Below, piece by piece: positions 16,177-24,759 of a DNA stretch of 64,000 nt. The stretch is from Heliomarina baculiformis. GTDB lineage: Bacteria; Pseudomonadota; Alphaproteobacteria; Rhodobacterales; Rhodobacteraceae. Within the stretch, counting starts at the first letter, position 1; every line of letters starts with the position of its first letter. The position numbers and the translations under genes are program-made. Location: NCBI RefSeq assembly GCF_019966545.1, contig NZ_JAIMIC010000003.1, forward strand, positions 361,380-425,379, given 5' to 3'. The notes beneath the pieces were generated by a model. It worked only from the letters and a program-made list of their open reading frames with translations. It made no database searches and was not told where the DNA came from.

Positions 16177-17499
16177 ATGGAAGGGCGGCAGATGAGGCTG
16201 AAAGAGGCAATCGAGACAGGGGCAGCCCGGGTGGGGGTGATCGGCCTTGGCTATGTCGGGCTGCCATTGGCGGTGGCGGCGGCGCGGGGCGGCTTTCCGG
16301 TGACGGGGTTCGATGTCGATCCCTCCAAGATCGAGAAAATCGAGGCGGGGCGCAGCTATATCGATGCGGTCCCGGATGCGGCGCTGGTCGAGTCCGGGGT
16401 GACGGCGACACGAGATTTCACCCGGCTCTCCGACTGCCAGGTCATCGTGATCTGCGTGCCGACGCCGCTGGACGAACACCGAGCCCCGGACCTGTCCTAT
16501 GTGGAATCCACCGCCGAGACGATTGCCCGCCATATTCGTCCCGGTACGCTAGTGGTGCTGGAATCCACCACCTATCCCGGCACCACCGAAGAGGTACTGG
16601 CGCCGATCCTCGCCACCAGCGGGCTGATCCCCGGCGACGAGCTTTTCATCGCCTTTTCGCCCGAGCGTGAGGATCCGGGAAATACCGCTTTCAACACCCG
16701 CTCGATCCCCAAGATCGTGGCCGGGGCGAGCCCCGAAGCGGGCGCGCTGGCCGAGGCGTTCTATGGGCGGGTGGTGGACAAGGTGGTGCGGGTGTCCGGC
16801 ACCCGTGTCGCCGAGGCGGTGAAGATCACCGAGAACATATTCCGATCGGTCAATATCGCCCTCGTGAACGAGCTGAAGCTTGTCTACGACGCGATGGGCA
16901 TCGATATCTGGGAGGTGATCGATGGGGCGGCGACGAAACCCTTTGGCTACATGCCCTTCTATCCCGGTCCGGGTCTGGGCGGGCACTGTATCCCGATCGA
17001 TCCCTTCTATCTTTCGTGGAAAGCACGTGGTTTCGACGTGCCGACCCGGTTCATCGAACTGGCGGGCGAGATCAATACGCAGATGCCGCATCACGTCATC
17101 GACCGGCTGCGGGCGGTCGTCGACCGGGACAGCGGTCGCGGGCTGAACGGGGCCGAGATTTTGCTGGTGGGGGTGGCCTACAAGAAGAACGTGGGCGACA
17201 TGCGCGAAAGCCCGGCGATGAGACTGATGCAGCTGCTTGATGAGGCGGGGGCGAAAGTAGCCTTTATAGACCCGCATGTGCCGGTGATCCCGCCGATGCG
17301 CGAATACGGCCAGTACGAAGACCGGGCCGCCACCGATCCGGCGACCCTTGCGCCTGGGCGCTTTGCGGCGGTGCTGATCGCGACCGATCACGACGCGATA
17401 GATTACGCGGCCCTGACCGGGCTCGACTGTCCGATCGTCGATACGAGGAACGCCATGGCCCGGCGCAACCTGCCGCTGGACCGGGTGACCAAGGTTTGA
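16177..17499 (+). CDS. UDP-N-acetylglucosamine 6-dehydrogenase-like nucleotide sugar dehydrogenase
   Basis: The protein has 440 residues from the ATG at 16177, which has AGGA seven bases upstream. A second ATG lies at 16192. The NAD motif GLGYVG is at 23-28, and the catalytic cysteine is C271 in GHCIPIDPFYLSWKARG. That last motif, and RFIELAGEIN after it, are of the WbpA/TviB type acting on UDP-GlcNAc or UDP-GalNAc, and differ from the GGSCFPKD motif of the Ugd at 62559. It would oxidise C6 to give an N-acetylated uronic acid donor in the cytoplasm. Its stop is 17 bases before the next gene's start. Confidence 0.87.
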   Translation: MEGRQMRLKEAIETGAARVGVIGLGYVGLPLAVAAARGGFPVTGFDVDPSKIEKIEAGRSYIDAVPDAALVESGVTATRDFTRLSDCQVIVICVPTPLDEHRAPDLSYVESTAETIARHIRPGTLVVLESTTYPGTTEEVLAPILATSGLIPGDELFIAFSPEREDPGNTAFNTRSIPKIVAGASPEAGALAEAFYGRVVDKVVRVSGTRVAEAVKITENIFRSVNIALVNELKLVYDAMGIDIWEVIDGAATKPFGYMPFYPGPGLGGHCIPIDPFYLSWKARGFDVPTRFIELAGEINTQMPHHVIDRLRAVVDRDSGRGLNGAEILLVGVAYKKNVGDMRESPAMRLMQLLDEAGAKVAFIDPHVPVIPPMREYGQYEDRAATDPATLAPGRFAAVLIATDHDAIDYAALTGLDCPIVDTRNAMARRNLPLDRVTKV

Positions 17500-17516
17500 G
17501 CGGGGAGCCAGAACCG

Positions 17517-18590
17517 ATGCGCGTGACCTTTGTTTTGCCTTTCGCGGGTCTGACCGGGGGGGTGCGGGTGGTGGCGACCTATGCCCGTGCCCTGCATGAG
17601 CGCGGCCACGAAGTGACGGTGATCTCTACCGCCGCGCAGGCGCCCCGCGGGCTCATGTACCATCTCAGGGTGTTGCTGGGGCGCAGGCGCAGGTGGGAGC
17701 CGCCCGCCCAGACGCCGCTGCTGGACTTTCTCGGAGAGCGCCACGTGGTGACGCCTTTGGAGCAGATTGGTGTCGCGGATGTGCCGGACGGGGACGTGGT
17801 CATCGCGACATGGTGGGAAACGGCGGAATGGGTGAACGCCCTGCCGCCGTCGAAAGGCCGGAAATTCTATCTGTTGCAGGATTACGAGGTCTTCGAGAAC
17901 CAGCCCCGCGCGCGTGTGGCCGCCACTTTTGCGATGGATCTGCAAAAGATCGCCGTATCGAGCTATATCCGGGATGCGATACGGCAGAACCATGAGGTAC
18001 ACGGCGAGATCGAGGTGGTGCCCAACGCGGTGGATCTGGAGCATTTCCGGGTGCCGGAGCGGGCGCGCAACCAGACTTTTACCATTGGTTTCCTCTATAC
18101 GGCGGCCGAGCGGAAGAACATCGCGCTGGCGGTCGAGGCGCTGAAACAGCTGCGGGCGGAAAGAGAGGATTTCAAGGTTCTGGCCTTTGGCGCGCTTCCC
18201 GTGTCCGGGGCCCTGCCGCTGCCGGACTGGATTTCCTATCACGAAGCCCCCGATCAGGCGGATATTCCCGCGCTTTACGCGGCCTGCGACCTGTGGCTTT
18301 TCCCGACCCGTACGGAGGGGTTCGGCCTGCCGATCCTCGAGGCCATGGCCTGCCGGACGCCGGTGCTTGCCACCGATGCCGGGGCCGCGCCCGACCTGAT
18401 CGATGGGCTGAACGGGCTGATCCTTGACCACAGGCCCGAGGCCTTTTGCCGGGCGATGCTCGATTTCATGGAGATGGACCCGGAGACATGGAAGACGTGG
18501 TCGGACGCGGCTTTTCGGACCGCTTCGCAGAATCGCTGGGAGGATGCGACGGATCGCCTGCTTGCCGTGCTGGACAGGGAAGGCAGCTGA
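17517..18590 (+). CDS. GT4 family glycosyltransferase
   Basis: The 357-residue protein starts with ATG at 17517, preceded by GGGGAG. A TTG at 17496 overlapping the previous stop is possible but less likely. The N-terminus MRVTFVLPFAGLTGGVRVV and the segment VIATWWETAEWV, then KFYLLQDYE, recall rhamnan-synthesis-type GT4 proteins. The C-terminal nucleotide-sugar site is LFPTRTEGFGLPILEAMACR. It is the last gene of the plus-strand operon begun at 11039 and converges on the minus-strand GT2 gene with 15 bases between. Donor and linkage are unknown. Confidence 0.87.
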   Translation: MRVTFVLPFAGLTGGVRVVATYARALHERGHEVTVISTAAQAPRGLMYHLRVLLGRRRRWEPPAQTPLLDFLGERHVVTPLEQIGVADVPDGDVVIATWWETAEWVNALPPSKGRKFYLLQDYEVFENQPRARVAATFAMDLQKIAVSSYIRDAIRQNHEVHGEIEVVPNAVDLEHFRVPERARNQTFTIGFLYTAAERKNIALAVEALKQLRAEREDFKVLAFGALPVSGALPLPDWISYHEAPDQADIPALYAACDLWLFPTRTEGFGLPILEAMACRTPVLATDAGAAPDLIDGLNGLILDHRPEAFCRAMLDFMEMDPETWKTWSDAAFRTASQNRWEDATDRLLAVLDREGS

Positions 18591-18605
18591 ACGACGCCGC
18601 GCCGG

Positions 18606-19604
18606 TCACTTGTATTCGATCAGCCGTGACCGTTCGCCGGCGAGTCGTCTCCAGCCATAGGTGAAGGCCCCGATTGCCTCGGGGATGTTGCCCAGCGTCA
18701 GGAAGAACGCGTGCTGCGCATCGTGGCCGCGCGCGATCAGGCGCAGGATCTTGAGCGGCCAGAGCAGCGCCAACAGCAATGCCCAGGGGGTGATCATCGC
18801 CCCGAGCAGCAGGGCAAGCGGCAGGGCCGCGCCCCAGATCAGCGCTCGGCGCAGCGCAGCGACGTTGTGGCGTTCGGGGCGCGCGCCATGCATCGCGGCG
18901 CCCTCGGCAAAGGCATGGCCTGCCCGGCGCGTCCGTTTCCACCACTGGCCGAACCGGGTCATCGCCGCATCGTGCCATGTCATCTCGGCATCCAGCCGCC
19001 ATATCTTCCAGCCGGCCTGGCGCAGGCGCACGCAGAGTTCCGGCTCTTCGCCCGCGATCAGGTCCGGGTTGTAGCGCCCGACCGCCTCGACGGCATCGAA
19101 ACGCATCAGGACATCGCCACCGCAAGAGCGGGCCTCGCCCACGGGGGTGTCCCATTCGAGATCGGTGAGACGGTTGTAGAGAGAGGCCTCGGGGAAGCGT
19201 TCGCGTCGCCGCCCGCAGACGGCGGCAACCCGGGGTTGGTCGAACAGAAAATCGCGGGCAGTCTCGATCCAGCCCTCGCGCAGGCTGCAATCCCCGTCGA
19301 TGAACTGCACGAGATCGGGCGGGTCGGCGCGTCCGGCGAGCTGCTCGAGCCCGCTGTTGCGCGCCCGTGCGGCCGTGAAGGGGATGCTCATGTCTAGCGA
19401 GACGACCTCGGCCCCGGCGGCGCGGGCGGCCTCGGGACTGCCATCGGTCGAGCCCGAATCCACGTAGACGACCGGGGAAAGGCCGGGCGGCAGCGCCGCC
19501 AGCCCGTCCAGCAGGCGCTGGCCTTCGTTGCGGCCGATGATGACCACGCCAATGGACAGGCCGGTTTCCTGCCTGCCGCTCTCCGTCCCGGTTTCAGGAA
19601 CCAT
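18606..19604 (-). CDS. GT2 family glycosyltransferase with C-terminal membrane segments
   Basis: The protein has 332 residues from the ATG at 19604. The frame is open to 19733, but that stretch overlaps the upstream membrane protein gene. The GT-A core shows IGVVIIGRNEGQRL, VVYVDSGSTDGSPEAA and VQFIDGDCSLREGW, which contains the likely D-x-D metal ligand. The segment GEEPELCVRLRQAGWKIW is typical of family 2 enzymes. One or two hydrophobic segments near the C-terminus may anchor it to the inner membrane. Its start overlaps the polymerase-type gene by 11 bases, suggesting coupling in a three-gene minus-strand operon with the WecG-type gene. Confidence 0.86.
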   Translation of the reverse strand: MVPETGTESGRQETGLSIGVVIIGRNEGQRLLDGLAALPPGLSPVVYVDSGSTDGSPEAARAAGAEVVSLDMSIPFTAARARNSGLEQLAGRADPPDLVQFIDGDCSLREGWIETARDFLFDQPRVAAVCGRRRERFPEASLYNRLTDLEWDTPVGEARSCGGDVLMRFDAVEAVGRYNPDLIAGEEPELCVRLRQAGWKIWRLDAEMTWHDAAMTRFGQWWKRTRRAGHAFAEGAAMHGARPERHNVAALRRALIWGAALPLALLLGAMITPWALLLALLWPLKILRLIARGHDAQHAFFLTLGNIPEAIGAFTYGWRRLAGERSRLIEYK

Positions 19605-21105
19605 GCCGGCTTTCTCTCGGCTGGGTGCGGGAATGCTGCACCGCTTGCTCCCGCTGGCGCACGTGACCGACCGTGGCGGCTTTTGGTGGGAAGCGGGAAT
19701 AGCGCACCCTTTCCACATTCTCTTCCTCGCCATCCTCTGTTGGGGCCGAGGCGAGATCGCTGTTGGTCAGTTCAAGCCGCCCCGCAAGGGCCCCTGCAAT
19801 CAGCCATGTCATTGGCGTCAGGCTCGCATTCGGGATCAGGTCGATCATATAGGCGACCATGATCAGCCCCAGCCCGGCGGTTTCGGGATGCAGGGTATAT
19901 TTCCTTCGTCGCAGGGCCAGAAGGATGATCGGGGCGCAGAACAGTCCGAACCGGCATATGTAACCGACCCAGCCGTCCCGGCCGATGACGATCACCCACA
20001 TCCCGTCCGCCGTGCTCGTCATTCTTCCTTCTTCATCGTAGATCAGGCTGCGGCCCCAGCCCCCCCAGCCGAAGAAGGGACGCTTGTTCGCCTTTTCCAG
20101 CAGGATTTCCTCGTTGGTGAGACGATAGCGGAAGGAAGCCGAGCGTTCTTCGCTGATCGAGGCGGCAAGATTGTTCACCTGATCGACCGGGATGATACCT
20201 GCCCCCCGCAGGGACGGGTACAAGAGGATGACACCGGCGATGACGGCGGCAAAGACAACCTGGATGCGCGAGTTGCAGAACAGGATGACGGGCAGGATGA
20301 TCAGCGTGATCGCGAAGGCGCCCAGCGACCGGCACATGAACAGGATGAAAAGCAGCCAGAGCGCGGCGAGGAAATAGGTTCCCTTGCGCACATCTTTCTG
20401 GGCCCGGTAGAGGGCGAAGGCGGCAAGCACGGTACCGGCCATGAAAATGGCAAGCCACAGGCCGTGATGCAGGAACACGACGGGGCGGTAGCCACCGGCG
20501 CGGACATGTTGAAGAAAACTGTGCGGAAAGAACCCGTAGATCATCAGGCTGAGCTTGGGCGACATGATGATTTCGAAGATGATCGGCAGGGTATAGATCA
20601 ACCCGGCGGTGCACAGGACGCGCAGCAGGTCCCTGTGCTGTTCCGGTGCTGCCAGATGGCGGCGGGCGACAAGAAAGGGCAGGACCGCGATGCAGGCATT
20701 GAGCAGCGTCGAGAGGCTGTCATAAAGGCTCAGCGCCGGCAGAAAGACGTTCTCTGCCACGATGGGGTCCTGGTTGAACACCACCGTCAGCATGGAGCTG
20801 ACAAGCAGCCCGATGAGCAGAACCGCGATCAGCCTGTTGCCCGGCAGCCAGCCGCCGAGCACCGTATTGCCGCCCTTCTTCGAGATAAGGGGCTGGAGGA
20901 TCAGGATGGCCGCGACGGCGACCAGGCTGGGCATCGAATCCTTGCCGATTTCCGGCAGGCCAGGCAGGTCGATCGATCCGCGCTCGGGCAGGAAGAGATA
21001 GCCGCCGATGAAACACCAGCTCACGGCCACGGGCAGGCTCATCGAGCGGAAGAAGGAGATGGCGATCAGCGGCCATGCCAGAACGACGGTTAACGGCGGG
21101 ATCAT
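19594..21105 (-). CDS. Wzy/O-antigen-ligase-type membrane protein
   Basis: From the ATG at 21105 the protein has 503 residues with about eleven hydrophobic segments. The longer open frame up to 21393 overlaps the WecG gene and has no membrane character. The large periplasmic-loop region includes NKRPFFGWGGWGRSLIYDEE, which resembles the G-x-G-W pattern in O-antigen ligases and Wzy polymerases (PF04932 type). It probably polymerises or ligates repeat units at the periplasmic face, after the flippase at 14792. The C-terminal 40 residues are polar and basic. Wzy and WaaL types cannot be separated from sequence alone. Confidence 0.75.
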   Translation of the reverse strand: MIPPLTVVLAWPLIAISFFRSMSLPVAVSWCFIGGYLFLPERGSIDLPGLPEIGKDSMPSLVAVAAILILQPLISKKGGNTVLGGWLPGNRLIAVLLIGLLVSSMLTVVFNQDPIVAENVFLPALSLYDSLSTLLNACIAVLPFLVARRHLAAPEQHRDLLRVLCTAGLIYTLPIIFEIIMSPKLSLMIYGFFPHSFLQHVRAGGYRPVVFLHHGLWLAIFMAGTVLAAFALYRAQKDVRKGTYFLAALWLLFILFMCRSLGAFAITLIILPVILFCNSRIQVVFAAVIAGVILLYPSLRGAGIIPVDQVNNLAASISEERSASFRYRLTNEEILLEKANKRPFFGWGGWGRSLIYDEEGRMTSTADGMWVIVIGRDGWVGYICRFGLFCAPIILLALRRRKYTLHPETAGLGLIMVAYMIDLIPNASLTPMTWLIAGALAGRLELTNSDLASAPTEDGEEENVERVRYSRFPPKAATVGHVRQREQAVQHSRTQPRESRHGS

Positions 21106-21145
21106 GCGGGTTCTGTCCCGTTGCGCGGCTGTGAACCCCGACCGG

Positions 21146-21943
21146 TCATCGCTGCCTGCCCCTACCGAGGCGGACCTGGAGGGCGGTGACGCAGAGGCCG
21201 GGCAGGACCGCGATACAGGCCGCGTAGCGTTTGAAAAGACGGCCAGGGTCGAGCGACAGCCGCCAGAGCCATTCGGCCGCGAAACGGCGGACGATCTTCG
21301 GGGCGCGACGCTGGTGCCCGGCGATGAAATCCAGCCCCGCCCCGATCGACATGAAACCCATATGCGGCAGGCGGGCCTGTGCATGGGCGGCAAAGATTTC
21401 CTGTTTGGGCGCCCCGAGCGCCAAGAAGCAGAGCCCGGCGCCGGAGGCGTTCAGCGCCTCGATGAAGGCATCGGCCTCTTCCCCCGTGGGATCGAAACCC
21501 ATCGGCGGGGCAAGGGTGGTCGCGACGGTCAGGCCGGGGTGGTTCTTTTGCAGGCCCTGCGCTGCGGCGTCGAGGGCCTCTGTGGTCGACCCGAAAAGGG
21601 CCACGGAAACGCCGAGTTCGGCCGCGAGCTTTGCGATCGGATCGATCAGGTCCGAGCCGGGCAGCAGCGCGATCCGGTCTCCGGCCAGTCGCGAAAGCCA
21701 TACGATCGGATTGCCATCCGCCGTCACATGGGTGTGCTCTGCATAAGCCCGGGCGAAATCGTCCTGCCGGGTCAGCTTGACGATATGATCGAGGTTGAGC
21801 GTGGCGATGCTGAAGCCGCGGCCCTGTTCCATCCGGTCGCGCAGGTCGCTGAGCAGGGCCTGTTCCGAGGGGACGTTGACGGTCACCGCAGAAGGGCCTG
21901 AGCCGCCTTGTTCCGTGAGATTGCCGGGCCAGTACATTGACAT
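21146..21943 (-). CDS. WecG/TagA/CpsF-family (GT26) glycosyltransferase
   Basis: This 265-residue soluble protein has the family signatures FSIATLNLDHIVKLTR, HVTADGNPIVWLSRL and, further on, LALGAPKQEIFAAHA. The aspartate in TADGNPIVW is the candidate catalytic residue. GT26 enzymes add the second sugar (ManNAc/ManNAcA or similar) to the undecaprenyl-diphosphate-linked first sugar at the membrane. This gives the cluster a committed early step even though no priming sugar-phosphate transferase is in the window. It is first in the minus-strand operon with the Wzy-type and GT2 genes, starting 361 bases from the divergent acyltransferase. Confidence 0.9.
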   Translation of the reverse strand: MSMYWPGNLTEQGGSGPSAVTVNVPSEQALLSDLRDRMEQGRGFSIATLNLDHIVKLTRQDDFARAYAEHTHVTADGNPIVWLSRLAGDRIALLPGSDLIDPIAKLAAELGVSVALFGSTTEALDAAAQGLQKNHPGLTVATTLAPPMGFDPTGEEADAFIEALNASGAGLCFLALGAPKQEIFAAHAQARLPHMGFMSIGAGLDFIAGHQRRAPKIVRRFAAEWLWRLSLDPGRLFKRYAACIAVLPGLCVTALQVRLGRGRQR

Positions 21944-22304
21944 CGGATTCTGTATTCACCTGTTTCTGAAATCGCGATGACGATCTTGATGACAGTTACG
22001 CGCTGCGCGCCAGCTTTGGAACGACCATGAGGCATAATTTTACCAGGTAGGTATCAGAAGACACAGGGACCGAGAAGATTGCACATCTCCGAGACGTTTC
22101 GCATTTGCCGCAAATTGGCGCGAAAGCGGGCCGGGGACATCGACCGGACCGGGGGAAGCGGCTGTTGTATTGGCGCAGCAGCGGGAAGCGAAGTAGTATA
22201 AGGCGATGTTTTCAGGTGATGGAATATGAGATCCGGGTATCGACAAGTTTGCCGTGATGAAACTATTTCCAGAGTAAAAATTGGTGCAAGAGGCGCGGGT
22301 CTGA
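21944..22304. promoter_or_regulatory. divergent intergenic region of 361 bases
   Basis: This region separates the WecG operon (minus) from the acyltransferase at 22305 (plus) and should contain a promoter for each. Sequence near 22030-22060 and 22190-22280 is AT-rich compared with the surroundings. I see no convincing sigma-70 pair, inverted repeat or small gene. Confidence 0.35.
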
Positions 22305-24266
22305 ATGAAATATCGTCCTGAAATTGATGGGCTGCGCTCTGTCGCCGTTGTCCCCGTCATTTTGTTCCATGCCGGGCTCGGTTTTTTTTCAGGCGGTTTC
22401 GTCGGGGTCGATATCTTCTTTGTGATCTCGGGTTACCTGATCACGACGATCATTCTCGAGCGGCTGAACGGACCGGGATTCTCGCTGCTCGATTTCTACG
22501 CCCGCCGCGCGCGACGAATCCTGCCTGCCCTGCTGCTGATCATGGCGGTGACCACGCCCTTTGCCTGGGCATGGATGCTGCCCTCGGAATTCAAGGATTA
22601 TGCCCAGAGCCTTGCCGCGGTCAGCCTGTTCTCGTCGAATTTCCTGTTCTGGCTCGAGAGCGGCTATTTCGCGGCCGCCGCCGAGGCCAAGCCCATGCTG
22701 CACACCTGGAGCCTGGCCGTGGAAGAGCAGTATTACCTCTTTTTCCCGCTGCTGCTGATGCTGTTCTGGCGCCGGACGGCGCGCGGGACGGTCATGCTGC
22801 TCTGCGCGATCCTCGTGCTCAGCTTGGTGACCAGCGAGATCCTGTGGCGTCAGGCCCCGGAGGCGAATTTCTACCTGCTGCCCAGCCGGGCATGGGAGCT
22901 GATGGTGGGATCGCTCTGCGCGGTATCGGTTCTGCGTTTCGGCGAGAAACCCAACAGCGCGCTGGCCTGGCTGGGGCTGGGGCTTCTGATGGTCAGCATC
23001 TTCCTGTTCGACAAGCAGACGCCCTTTCCCTCGCTCTGGGCGATCTTTCCGGTCGCGGGCACCGCGCTGATCCTTGTCTGTTCCGGTGGCACCACCGTGG
23101 CGCGGCTGTTGTCCACGCGGGTGATGGTGGGCATCGGGCTGATCAGCTACAGCGCCTATCTCTGGCACCAGCCGCTGCTGGCCCTGGCCCGGATCCGGGA
23201 CCCGATGACGCCGCCGGTCTGGTTCATGGTGGTGCTTGGCCTCATGTCCCTGCCGCTGGCCTGGCTCAGCTGGCGTTTCGTGGAGCAACCCGTCCGGCAT
23301 ATGCCGGGCGCCGCGTGGAAAGTTGTGACCGGCGCCGCCGTCGGATCGATGGCCGTCTTCGCGGCAGGGGCCTTTCTCAGCACCTCCAGCCTGCACGGGG
23401 ATTACTTCCGGTCCCGGCTGAGCCCGCAGAACCTCGAGCTTCTGGCCCGGATCTCCCGGTTCTCGGAAATGTCGCATGAACCGATTTCAGAGCCCGGCAG
23501 CTGCCGTTTTGCCGCCGTCGATTACGACACCGGGATGCAGAGCCAATTCGAAACCTGTGCCGGACAACACGGCAAGGCGCTGGTGATCTTCGGGGATTCC
23601 CATTCGGGAGATGTCTATAACGGCTTGCTGGCCAATATGGATTACCCGTTCATCCTGCATTTCGGCCAGGGCGATTGCCGGCCCCATATCCTGGGTGCCG
23701 ACTGCAGCGGCACGCCGCTGCCGCGGTTCCTCGAAGAGCAATCGGACCGTATCGCGCTGGCGGTTTATGCGCAGGCCGGGTTCTGGCTGTTCCTCGACAA
23801 GGATGGCCTGCCCCGCGACCGGCACCATTTCGATTATGGCGGAGAGATCGACGCGCATATCAACCCGGCGGCAGTCGATCGCGCCTTTTCGGTGCTGACC
23901 CGCTTTGCCGGGCAGATTCCCTTGCTCTGGCTGGGGCCGCGGCTCGAACCGCATATCCCGCTGGACACTCTGCTGGGGGTGGAATGCACGCAGGGGCCGG
24001 AAAGTCTCCACCTGCCCGCCGAACAGGTCGAGGCCTTTCAGGAACTGGACAGCTACCTGGCCGCCGAAGCGGACGCGGCCGGGATTTCCTATCTTTCGGA
24101 ACAGAGCCTTATCTCGCTCGATCTCGGTCGGGATTTCTATGACTGCGAGAGGCTCTTCTGGTCGGATACGGATCACTGGTCGCCCGAGGGCGAACAGCGT
24201 TTCGGTGCCCGGATCGCCCGGGAGATCGAGGCCGCACTGCAGGTGCGCCTGGCCGCCAATCCCTGA
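22305..24266 (+). CDS. AT3 (OafA-type) O-acyltransferase fused to an SGNH domain
   Basis: This 653-residue protein is closely related to the one at 118-2049. It has the opening YRPEIDGLRSVAVVPVILFH, the GGFVGVDIFFVISGYL signature at 30-45 and WSLAVEEQYYLFF. About ten hydrophobic segments fill residues 10-365. The C-terminal SGNH domain has GDSH at 430-433 and DTDH at 621-624. A role in acylating an exported glycan is expected. The SGNH halves of the two paralogs have diverged more than their membrane halves, so acceptor choice has probably changed. It is divergent from the WecG operon and followed by a hairpin before the spike-like genes. Confidence 0.9.
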   Translation: MKYRPEIDGLRSVAVVPVILFHAGLGFFSGGFVGVDIFFVISGYLITTIILERLNGPGFSLLDFYARRARRILPALLLIMAVTTPFAWAWMLPSEFKDYAQSLAAVSLFSSNFLFWLESGYFAAAAEAKPMLHTWSLAVEEQYYLFFPLLLMLFWRRTARGTVMLLCAILVLSLVTSEILWRQAPEANFYLLPSRAWELMVGSLCAVSVLRFGEKPNSALAWLGLGLLMVSIFLFDKQTPFPSLWAIFPVAGTALILVCSGGTTVARLLSTRVMVGIGLISYSAYLWHQPLLALARIRDPMTPPVWFMVVLGLMSLPLAWLSWRFVEQPVRHMPGAAWKVVTGAAVGSMAVFAAGAFLSTSSLHGDYFRSRLSPQNLELLARISRFSEMSHEPISEPGSCRFAAVDYDTGMQSQFETCAGQHGKALVIFGDSHSGDVYNGLLANMDYPFILHFGQGDCRPHILGADCSGTPLPRFLEEQSDRIALAVYAQAGFWLFLDKDGLPRDRHHFDYGGEIDAHINPAAVDRAFSVLTRFAGQIPLLWLGPRLEPHIPLDTLLGVECTQGPESLHLPAEQVEAFQELDSYLAAEADAAGISYLSEQSLISLDLGRDFYDCERLFWSDTDHWSPEGEQRFGARIAREIEAALQVRLAANP

Positions 24267-24297
24267 GCCTGCCGAGGCCTTCCGCCTGCCTGACCTT

Positions 24298-24320
24298 GGC
24301 CCTTAAGGGCCGGTAACCGG
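24298..24320. repeat. tandem short palindromes
   Basis: A perfect 14-base palindrome, GGCCCTTAAGGGCC, occupies 24298-24311, and CGGTAACCG follows immediately. They lie 32 bases after the acyltransferase stop. No T-tract follows, so they may be part of a terminator region or a protein binding site. Confidence 0.35.
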
Positions 24321-24359
24321 CACGCGCTGTCAATTCAGCATCCTGAAAAGGCAAAGCAC

Positions 24360-24375
24360 GCCGGTTTCACCGGCT
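24360..24375 (+). terminator. candidate terminator hairpin
   Basis: A six-base-pair stem, GCCGGT with ACCGGC, encloses a TTC loop and is followed by TTTC. It sits 94 bases after the acyltransferase stop and 124 bases before the spike-base-like gene, a sensible place to separate the two transcription units. The short stem and weak T-tract make it tentative. Confidence 0.4.
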
Positions 24376-24498
24376 TTCAAGACCTTTGTCGAAAACTGTC
24401 CGCTTCACGACATTCGGAATTTTTCCAGACATCGAGCACGGAACGGGGCCGCCAGGTCTGCGCGCTTCCGTGCGCCTGAAGCTTGAAGAGGACGTAAA

Positions 24499-24759
24499 AT
24501 GGCCGACAAGTTCAGCTCTCATGTAAGCAGCATCAACAGCCCTCCCGAAAATATCTTCGGCGTGACGCCTGATGACGGTGCTGATCTGCCCAATGCGTCG
24601 CGGGCGTTGAACGTCGCCCAGTCCGGAACGGTCCGGGTGACAACCGTCGGAGGAGATACGGAGACGCTCTTTCTTGCCGCCGGGATCGCCTTTCCGGTTC
24701 GGGTGCAACGGATATGGAGTTCCGGTACGTCTGCAACCGGCATCGTGGCGATGTTCTGA
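24499..24759 (+). CDS. small protein resembling the RCAP_Rcc01079 spike-base family (GTA head spike)
   Basis: This 86-residue protein has a GAGGA ribosome site seven bases before its ATG. The pattern VTPDDGADLPNASRALNV, then SGTVRVTTVGGDTETLF, then FPVRVQRIWSSGTSATGIV, matches what I recall of the spike-base family named after R. capsulatus rcc01079 (GhsA). That protein helps attach spikes to gene transfer agent heads that bind host polysaccharide. It has no signal peptide or membrane segment. Its TGA overlaps the next ATG by one base, so the two are coupled. The assignment rests on a remembered family pattern, and a general phage head-decoration protein is the main alternative. Confidence 0.6.
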   Translation: MADKFSSHVSSINSPPENIFGVTPDDGADLPNASRALNVAQSGTVRVTTVGGDTETLFLAAGIAFPVRVQRIWSSGTSATGIVAMF